Shown: in pieces, positions 21,401 through 26,107 of the stretch
Layout of the letters: each line of letters begins with the position of its first letter
How positions within the stretch are numbered: position 1 is the stretch's first letter
Virus record (IMG/VR): IMGVR_UViG_3300021090_000098
Coordinates: 1 to 26,107 of that record
Length of the DNA: 26,107 nt
Reading direction: 5' to 3' (one strand)
DNA from: a virus
The notes under the pieces: generated by a model
Databases searched by the model: none
The model's input: the letters and a program-made list of their open reading frames with translations, nothing else
What the model was told of the DNA's origin: nothing
Program-made: the position numbers and the translations under genes

Positions 21401-22246
21401 GGACTTAAGACTCTTCTGGATGGAAAATTAATTCCACTTATTGAAAGATCGGATGTTGGTCAGTTTAGTTTGGCTGATCTATCCAACGGTCTTAAGACTG
21501 CACTCAACTCGGCATATGGATTGACCTACGCCCACCATGATAATGCGTTTAAAGATCCACGAAACATTGATAACATTGTAGCTAAGCGGGGCTCGTTATT
21601 TATGGTTGATCTGAAGCACGCGGTTCAGGAGGAAGGCTTTGTGGTTGCTCATATTAAGACTGACTCTATTAAGATCCCCAATGCATCCCAAGAGATTATA
21701 GATTTCGTGTTTGAGTTTGGTCGAAAATATGGCTATGACTTTGAGCATGAGGCAACATATTCAAAGTTTTGTCTGGTTAATGATGCAGTCTATATTGCTA
21801 GATACAAGGATGGTAAACATGAAGGACAATGGACAGCTACTGGAGCTCAGTTCGCTCATCCGTTTGTATTTAAGTCTCTCTTCTCGAAGCAAGATATTAC
21901 TTTCGAAGATGTTTGTGAAACTAGGTCAGTAACTGGTAACTCTGCATTATATCTTGATTTGAATGAGGGGTTAAAGGAAGAAGAGCATAACTATCAATTT
22001 GTTGGAAGGGTAGGCTTGTTCTGTCCTGTTGAGCCTGGTACTGGTGGCGGATTATTAATGAGAGAGAAAGAAGGGAAATATTATGCAGCTACCGGAACAA
22101 AAGGATATCGATGGTTAGAAGCAGAAACTGTTAAAGATTTGGGTATATCTGATCAAATTGATACGGTTTACCATGCTGAACTTGTTGATGCAGCTATCGA
22201 ACATATTTCAAAATTTGGAGACTTTGATTCGTTTATATCTGAATGA
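18434..22246 (+). CDS. SF3 helicase - primase (AEP-like) - family B DNA polymerase fusion
   Basis: The 1270-aa product holds an N-terminal SF3 helicase with Walker A GAAGSGKST (180-188), an acidic Walker B-like strand 'LVAIEHDGD' near E230 and a sensor 'MGTNK'. A primase-polymerase-like block follows: D503-F-D505 and 'SGKGIHLHY' with H540. The polymerase part has exonuclease motifs D711/E713, N755...D760 and Y849-xxx-D853, motif A D951 in 'DIVSMHPTS', motif B K1021...NSAYG (1025-1029) and motif C 'KTDS' with D1077. The start follows GAAAGGAGAAAACAC. An internal AAAGGAGAAAAG-ATG at 20221-20236 opens the same frame at M601, giving a possible 670-aa polymerase alone. Confidence 0.82.
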   Translation: MDFYKIEERQLKGDGIEIYPAFTFTRSKDLMVRGNNFYAIWDENAGFWSTDPFDVIRLVDRDLSEARDKKRATYGDKIAVRWMHDSKSNSWYQFQRYILQHPETSQQLDTKLTFANTEVKKSDYVSHRLPYFLEEGSIDAWDTFMSTAYEPEDREKIEWVIGAIVSGEAKYIQKFLAIYGAAGSGKSTVINVIQKLFEGYYTTFGSKALGSSNNAFAMESFRGNPLVAIEHDGDLSRIEDNTKLNSLISHEDMPMNQKFKSAFNFKSNAFVIMGTNKTVKITDAKSGILRRLIDAYTSGRTLPKPQYDIIINRMNFELGAIAYRCLGVFNRLTKDMYSNYRSNRMRADTDFFYSFVDENFRIFQEQDGTTLSQAWEMYKKYCDDSSIEFRLPRHKFRAELENYFKVFKEVGRNAEGKQIRSMFIGFKTETFSSYIETTNDPISLALDYDVSLLDNILSEQPAQYADEVGLPSHRWTNVHTTLANIDTKKLHYVILPKQHIVIDFDLKNTQGEKSLELNLYAAGKWPPTYTEYSKSGKGIHLHYIYDGDPDKLSSPYSKGIEIKRTIVGDKGPSTLRRQLSKCNNIPIAHLNSGLPLKGEKMIDLKAVASEKGLRELIVRNLNKEIHPGTKPSIDFIYKILEDAYSSGLKYDVTQLRPRILAFANNSTNQPEYCVKLVSKMKFQSDHEEAEQVLFVGVEYPTVDDSDLVFYDVEVYPNLFVICWKRQGVDQKKVYMINPAPNEVEELFKMKLVGFNCRRYDNHILYAKYIGYDNLKLFQVSSRIVSNDNQNGYFREAYNISFTDVYDFSSAANKKSLKKWEIELGVHHQELGIPWDQPVPEERWLDVTEYCGNDVDATEAVFYHLSGDWAARKVLAELSGLSVNDTTNQHTTRIVFGSNKNTENDLVYTDLSKMFPGYIYDAGKSTYRGEEVGEGGYVYAEPGIYEDVALLDIVSMHPTSIENLNLFGKYTQRYSDMKRARVAIKHNDRKGLKTLLDGKLIPLIERSDVGQFSLADLSNGLKTALNSAYGLTYAHHDNAFKDPRNIDNIVAKRGSLFMVDLKHAVQEEGFVVAHIKTDSIKIPNASQEIIDFVFEFGRKYGYDFEHEATYSKFCLVNDAVYIARYKDGKHEGQWTATGAQFAHPFVFKSLFSKQDITFEDVCETRSVTGNSALYLDLNEGLKEEEHNYQFVGRVGLFCPVEPGTGGGLLMREKEGKYYAATGTKGYRWLEAETVKDLGISDQIDTVYHAELVDAAIEHISKFGDFDSFISE
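20217..20236 (+). promoter_or_regulatory. Internal ribosome binding site and start inside the fusion gene
   Basis: CCTTGAAAGGAGAAAAGATG lies in frame at codon 601, between the primase-like and polymerase parts. It is the same extended leader used at gene starts elsewhere (for example before 8589, 12823 and 11035). Confidence 0.6.
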
Positions 22247-22263
22247 CAAAAAAAGGAGAGCTT

Positions 22264-22662
22264 ATGATTTACTATTTAAATTTTCAACTTTTCGGAGTAC
22301 CAATTGGTTTCACATTAACTGGAGTTAATTATATGTGGGATTGGTTGGTATTCACAATGTATTTTCTTGTTATGATTGGAACGCCAATTGTTTTAATCGG
22401 AATGATTTATTTCGATGATTTGCGTTATCAAAAGATAATACAACCAGAATTATTAAAAACGAATCTTAAAGGAGATTTTCGATGGGATCCACTAACAGAA
22501 ATACCATTATCCATATTGTACAATTACTCGTTATCGTCGCCTTACTTCTCTCCGCATGTCAAGAAGGAACAAAAACTGTTGTTGATAAACGGATTGAAAC
22601 ACATTCAAACCAAATTGGTGATCAACTTGCGGTTGAAACTACAACATATTTTCTCTCGATAA
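22264..22662 (+). CDS. Small membrane protein, C-terminus overlapping the next gene
   Basis: The start at 22264 has AAAAAAGGAG 6 bases upstream; an alternative ATG at 22243 overlaps the polymerase stop. The first 73 residues hold two membrane helices (about 9-22 and 29-46). The last 60 residues overlap, in another frame, the lipoprotein gene at 22482 and look like shadow sequence. The natural end is probably near residue 75, so a frameshift or lost stop may have extended it. No family is recognised. Confidence 0.5.
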   Translation: MIYYLNFQLFGVPIGFTLTGVNYMWDWLVFTMYFLVMIGTPIVLIGMIYFDDLRYQKIIQPELLKTNLKGDFRWDPLTEIPLSILYNYSLSSPYFSPHVKKEQKLLLINGLKHIQTKLVINLRLKLQHIFSR

Positions 22663-22772
22663 AGAGATGTAGTGGTAGTACACCAACTCCCGAAACTTGT
22701 GATACTTATGAAAAGGTCGCAACTAAATGGGAATTTGAAAAATTTGAATCTGGTGATTTATATTCACCCTAA
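22482..22772 (+). CDS. Phage lipoprotein
   Basis: The 96-aa product has an N-terminal signal with a lipobox L-L-S-A-C (cysteine at residue 26), so it is predicted to be exported, lipidated and membrane-anchored. The exported part is short and polar, with one cysteine pair. It starts after AAAGGAG. Phage-encoded lipoproteins often act in superinfection exclusion, though this one is not recognised. Confidence 0.7.
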   Translation: MGSTNRNTIIHIVQLLVIVALLLSACQEGTKTVVDKRIETHSNQIGDQLAVETTTYFLSIKRCSGSTPTPETCDTYEKVATKWEFEKFESGDLYSP

Positions 22773-22792
22773 GGAATAAAGGAGAAACCACA

Positions 22793-23296
22793 ATGGCACC
22801 AAAAAAGAAAGAAACGAAACGACGGGTTCCGCCAATGACAATCCGAAATGCTCAGCTTATATATCGGAATTTCTCTGGTAGAGCAAGACAGTTCAACGCA
22901 AAAGGTTTGCGAAATTTTAATATTGTGTTAAATCCAACAGATGCAGAAATGCTAGCTCGAGATGGATGGAATATCAAATGGGACGATCCCAAAGAAGAAG
23001 GAGATTCCCCCCGTGCCAGGATCAAAGTTTGGGTTCGTTTTGATAATTACCCGCCTCGCATTTGGCTGGTAACAGAACGAGGCAAAACACTTCTTGATGA
23101 AGAAACCGTCACCCTTCTTGATGATGTTGAGCTCTCTAATGTAGATCTGGTGTTGACTGCCTCTACCGGAGAGATGGAAGGAAAACCATATGTCAAGGCA
23201 TATTTGCAAAAGATGTTCGTTACTCTCGACGAGAACGACCTTGAAGTAAAATATGCTCGAGGACCATCCCACCGGCAAGACGTCAATGAAGATTAG
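22793..23296 (+). CDS. Putative single-stranded DNA-binding protein
   Basis: The 167-aa product has a lysine-rich N-terminus, then 'NAQLIYRNFSGRARQFNAKGLRNFNIVL' (about 19-46) and beta-strands ending with 'YVKAYLQKMFVTLDEND'. I recognise this pattern from OB-fold ssDNA-binding-like proteins common in actinobacteriophages and gut phages. It lies between the polymerase and helicase, as expected for a replication gene. Its last codons overlap the helicase start by 11 bases. The start follows AAAGGAGAAACCACA. Confidence 0.62.
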   Translation: MAPKKKETKRRVPPMTIRNAQLIYRNFSGRARQFNAKGLRNFNIVLNPTDAEMLARDGWNIKWDDPKEEGDSPRARIKVWVRFDNYPPRIWLVTERGKTLLDEETVTLLDDVELSNVDLVLTASTGEMEGKPYVKAYLQKMFVTLDENDLEVKYARGPSHRQDVNED

Positions 23297-24464
23297 CCTT
23301 TTCTCATATCAAAAGAAGGCAGTATCAGAACTAAAGACCGGCTCCATCCTCTGGGGTGGGGTCGGTTCTGGTAAGTCAATAACAGCTTTAGCATATTATT
23401 ATACTATTGAATGTGGCGGATCGATAGACCCAAAGTTTACAGTAATGACAAAACCAAAAGATCTTTATATTATAACAACACCTCGAAAAAGGGATGAGTT
23501 AGATTGGCAAAGAGAAGCAGCTAATCTTGGACTCATTCCAACAGTAGATTCCTGGAATAACATAGGAAAATACAAAGAGGTTAAAAATGCCTTCTTCATA
23601 TTTGATGAACAAAAGGTTGTCGGCTATGGGGCCTGGGTCAAAGCCTTTCTCAAAATAGCCAAGTTAAATAACTGGATATTGTTGTCGGCAACTCCAGGAG
23701 ATACCTGGATGGATTACGTTCCTGTATTCATAGCTAATGGCTTTTACAGGAATAAAACTGAGTTCACCAGACAGCATGTGGTATATAATACATTTACCAA
23801 CTATCCAAAGATAGATCGCTATGTTGAAACAGGAAAACTTACTCGATTGAAACGTAAAATTTTGGTGGTAATGGATTATCAAAAGAAAACCGTAGATAAT
23901 ATTGTCAAATTAGTTGTTCCACATAATGAGCAAAAGTTTGACCTAATCTATAAGAAACGCTGGAATCCATTCAAAAATCGCCCTATTCAAACCGCAAGTG
24001 AAGCTTGTTATGCTATGCGTCAAGTTGTAAACAGTGACCCTAGCCGATTTGAGGCTATAATTCAGCTGGTCGAGAAACATAGAAAGTTGATAATTTTCTA
24101 TAATTTTGATTATGAGCTCGATATTCTAAGGAGGCTAAATGATGTGCTGGATATTCCAGTGGCAGAATACAATGGGCACTTACATGAGCCCATTCCTCAA
24201 GGAGAATCGTGGATTTACTTGGCTCAATATCTTTCTGCTGGAGAAGCTTGGAATTGTGTGGAAACCAACACAATAGTTCTATATTCCAGGAATTACTCCT
24301 ACAGACAAACTATACAGGCGATGGGCAGAATTGATAGGCAGAACACCCCATTTATGAATTTGTACTATTATTTCCTAACTTCTGAGTCTGAAATAGACTG
24401 GGGTATAGAAAAGGCATATTCTGCTAAAAAGAACTTTAACGAGACGAAATTTCTCAAAAATTAG
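23286..24464 (+). CDS. SF2 helicase (SNF2/DEAD-like)
   Basis: The 392-aa product carries Walker A 'GGVGSGKSIT' (K30), a DE box D107-E108 in 'FIFDEQKV', motif III 'LSATPGD' (S134-A-T) and motif VI 'QAMGRIDRQ' (Q344...R348, R351). It is compact, with no accessory domain seen. It probably acts in replication or repair with the polymerase fusion. The ATG at 23286 overlaps the ssDNA-binding gene; longer forms starting at 23253 are less likely. Confidence 0.82.
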   Translation: MKISLFSYQKKAVSELKTGSILWGGVGSGKSITALAYYYTIECGGSIDPKFTVMTKPKDLYIITTPRKRDELDWQREAANLGLIPTVDSWNNIGKYKEVKNAFFIFDEQKVVGYGAWVKAFLKIAKLNNWILLSATPGDTWMDYVPVFIANGFYRNKTEFTRQHVVYNTFTNYPKIDRYVETGKLTRLKRKILVVMDYQKKTVDNIVKLVVPHNEQKFDLIYKKRWNPFKNRPIQTASEACYAMRQVVNSDPSRFEAIIQLVEKHRKLIIFYNFDYELDILRRLNDVLDIPVAEYNGHLHEPIPQGESWIYLAQYLSAGEAWNCVETNTIVLYSRNYSYRQTIQAMGRIDRQNTPFMNLYYYFLTSESEIDWGIEKAYSAKKNFNETKFLKN

Positions 24465-24466
24465 CC

Positions 24467-24491
24467 TCGCGTGGGAAACATATGCTATAAT
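24467..24491 (+). promoter_or_regulatory. Phage promoter P9 (variant copy)
   Basis: TCGCG at 24467-24471, spacer TGGGAAACATATGC, TATAAT at 24486-24491 with an extended -10 TG. It lies 3 bases after the helicase stop and over 10 kb from the next nearest copy. Confidence 0.75.
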
Positions 24492-24548
24492 AGAAGAAGA
24501 GTCGTCAAATTTAAATTGACAACCATTTGAGTATGATTACTCTTCTTT
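24492..24548 (+). ncRNA. Small structured RNA F
   Basis: AGAAGAGT (24495-24502) is complementary to ACTCTTCT (24539-24546), followed by a short T-tract. Inside is GTCAA/TTGAC. An alternative hairpin GAGT/ACTC competes for the 3' arm. No gene is coded. The ends match RNAs C and E. Confidence 0.6.
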
Positions 24549-24574
24549 TAATTTTGCCCCTGAAAGGAGGGGTG

Positions 24575-24898
24575 ATGATTTTAGAAAGCAAATTTAAATC
24601 GGATCTAATTAAGGAGATAGAAAAACAATATCCTGGTGCGGTTATTTTAAAAAATGATGCCAAAATGCATCCAGGAATTCCTGATCATATTATTCTATAC
24701 GGGCCAAGATGGGCTATGTTTGAGGCCAAAAGGTCAGAAAATTCACCACATCGTCCAAATCAGGATTATTTCGTTGAATTTTTAAATCAAATGTCGTATA
24801 CCACCTTCGTATACCCACAAAATAAGGAGGTTTTTCTTAATGAACTTCAACAAACATTTCGACTTGGTAGGAGAACACGCCTTTCTAGGTCCTTCTAA
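24575..24898 (+). CDS. VRR-NUC-type nuclease
   Basis: The 107-aa product starts after GAAAGGAGGGGTG and has the VRR-NUC core: 'KNDAKMHPGIPD' with D37, 'AMFEAKR' with E50 and K52, then a conserved 'QDYF' with glutamine. These are the PD-(D/E)xK metal-binding residues. The last 20 residues overlap, in another frame, the next gene. It probably resolves or trims DNA during replication, recombination or packaging, as in other phages. Confidence 0.78.
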   Translation: MILESKFKSDLIKEIEKQYPGAVILKNDAKMHPGIPDHIILYGPRWAMFEAKRSENSPHRPNQDYFVEFLNQMSYTTFVYPQNKEVFLNELQQTFRLGRRTRLSRSF

Positions 24899-25400
24899 AT
24901 ACCATTGGAGCAACTATGATGAAGACAAGGTTTCGAGTTCCTATCTCAAATTCTTAGCAATTCAAAAAGGAACAGAACTTCATGAGTTTGCTAAGCGCTG
25001 TATAGAACTCAAACAGCGGCTTCCTAAAATTAAAAAATCAATTAATACATTTGTTAATGATGCTATTGGTTATAGGATGCGTGCAGAACAACCTCTTTTT
25101 TATTCTGTTAATGCTTTTGGTACTACTGATGCTATATCTTTCCGGGATCGTATTTTAAGAATTCACGACTTAAAAACAGGGGTTTCTCCGGTATCTATGC
25201 GTCAGTTGGAAATTTACACCGCTTTATTTTGTCTAGAATACAAAACAAATCCAAAAGAAATTGACATTGAACTCAGGATCTATCAAGCAGACGAGATTAT
25301 TATCCACAAACCGGGAAGAGAAGATATTCGTCAAATAATGGAAAAGATCATTAATTTTGACAAAAGGATTGAACTAATCAAATCAGAAATGGAGGATTAA
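24840..25400 (+). CDS. PD-(D/E)xK nuclease (RecB/Cas4-like)
   Basis: The 186-aa product has H48 in 'GTELHEFA', 'GTTDAI' with D97, 'IHDLKTG' with D110 and K112, and Q122 in 'MRQLEIY', the motif order of RecB-type nucleases. No iron-sulfur cysteines are seen, so it is not a typical Cas4. AAGGAGG lies upstream of the start. It overlaps the VRR-NUC gene by 59 bases. Confidence 0.78.
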   Translation: MNFNKHFDLVGEHAFLGPSKYHWSNYDEDKVSSSYLKFLAIQKGTELHEFAKRCIELKQRLPKIKKSINTFVNDAIGYRMRAEQPLFYSVNAFGTTDAISFRDRILRIHDLKTGVSPVSMRQLEIYTALFCLEYKTNPKEIDIELRIYQADEIIIHKPGREDIRQIMEKIINFDKRIELIKSEMED

Positions 25401-25404
25401 TCCA

Positions 25405-26107
25405 ATGGCCGTCATAAAGCATTATGGAACTCCGCGGCATTCTGGCCGATATCCTTGGGGATCAGGAAACAATGAAGAACAAAGAAATAAAAGTCTTCTA
25501 GGATATGTCAAAAAGCTCCAAGAAGAAGGTATTTCTGATGTTGATATTGCAGAAGGAATGGGTATGTCCACAACACAACTCAGAATAAGAAAATCTATAG
25601 CTAGATCACAACTTCGATTAGACGCGTCAAAACAAGCTCAAAAACTTCATGATAAAGGCATGTCTAATATTGCTATTGGGCAAAGAATGGGAGTTAATGA
25701 GTCATCAGTTAGAGCACTTCTTAATCCTACCCTTCAAGCTCGATCTAACATTGCTGTTTCTACAGCAAAAATGTTAAGAGAGCAAGTCGAGTCAAAAGGA
25801 TATATTGATGTTGGTGGTGGTGTAGAAAGTCATATTGGTATTAGTAGAACCAAACTTAATACTGCTGTAGAGCTTCTTAAAGAAGAAGGTTATACTATTC
25901 ATTTTGTTAGAGTTCTACAACTTGGAACTGGAAAATATACATCAATTAAAGCTCTTGCTGCTCCCGGTGTTCCATATCGAGAGGTTTATGATAATCAAGA
26001 AAACATTAAGACTGTTACTGATTATAGTGAAGATGGAGGAAGATCCTATCTTGGTTTAGAGCCAATTGAGAGCGTTTCAAGATCCAGAGTACAAATAAGG
26101 TATGGAG
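25405..26107 (+). CDS. Multi-HTH phage protein, partial at window end
   Basis: The frame starts at 25405 after GGAGGATTAATCC and runs off the window (at least 234 codons). The N-terminus has 'KHYGTPRHSGRYPWGSG', a signature I recall from phage virion-associated or packaging-region proteins. Two helix-turn-helix units follow (about 28-55 and 65-90, 'GISDVDIAEGMGMSTTQLRIR' and 'GMSNIAIGQRMGVNESSV'), then a third HTH-like or winged segment (about 130-165). DNA binding is likely; the role and length are not visible. Confidence 0.68.
   Translation, partial: MAVIKHYGTPRHSGRYPWGSGNNEEQRNKSLLGYVKKLQEEGISDVDIAEGMGMSTTQLRIRKSIARSQLRLDASKQAQKLHDKGMSNIAIGQRMGVNESSVRALLNPTLQARSNIAVSTAKMLREQVESKGYIDVGGGVESHIGISRTKLNTAVELLKEEGYTIHFVRVLQLGTGKYTSIKALAAPGVPYREVYDNQENIKTVTDYSEDGGRSYLGLEPIESVSRSRVQIRYG

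Noticed and set aside
24840-25400. Cas4 and a CRISPR locus
   Set aside because: No iron-sulfur cysteines, repeats or cas genes are present; RecB-type nucleases are common in phages.

Overview
The window looks like part of the genome of a tailed double-stranded DNA phage (siphovirus-like) or a prophage. It is AT-rich and every convincing gene lies on the + strand. Genes are tightly packed, often with ATGA or ATGGATGA start/stop overlaps, and most start after a strong AAAGGAG Shine-Dalgarno. A Gram-positive host (Firmicutes- or Actinobacteria-like) is suggested by the ReqiPepy6 Gp37-like tail protein, the tandem-domain holin and the DUF6353-type membrane proteins. That host call is inference only.

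Layout. 1-5347: tail-tip and host-recognition genes (Dit-like protein, Gp37-like baseplate protein, small virion proteins, a glycine-rich fibre protein, a protein with two LamG-like domains). 5374-6224: two holin-type membrane genes. 6229-7966: an unusual cassette of short, independently promoted and terminated units, including several structured non-coding RNAs and very small genes. 7992-11745: small unknown genes, a degenerate GGDEF-like protein and a DUF6353-like membrane protein. 11746-12581: about 830 bases without a credible gene, holding two diverged copies of a structured RNA motif with compensatory base changes. 12582-18162: more small genes, including a membrane-anchored HEIGH protein, tandem paralogs and a second DUF6353-like protein. 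18168-18413: an iteron-like region next to an AT-rich tract, a candidate replication origin. 18434-24464: replication genes (a 1270-aa SF3 helicase/primase/family B polymerase fusion, an ssDNA-binding-like protein, an SF2 helicase). 24467-26107: another small promoted RNA, a VRR-NUC nuclease, a RecB/Cas4-like nuclease and the start of a multi-HTH protein.

The most interesting features are four. First, a nine-copy promoter family (TCGC, then TATAAT ending exactly 25 bases from its first base) drives a dispersed set of small structured RNAs and tiny genes. Second, a duplicated RNA motif shows base-pair covariation between its two copies. Third, a helicase-primase-polymerase is fused into one reading frame, with an intact intergenic-type ribosome binding site and ATG inside it, so the polymerase may also be made alone. 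Fourth, a structured leader with alternative pairings lies directly upstream of a GGDEF-like gene. No tRNA gene, CRISPR array, integrase, endolysin, insertion sequence or minus-strand gene was recognised.
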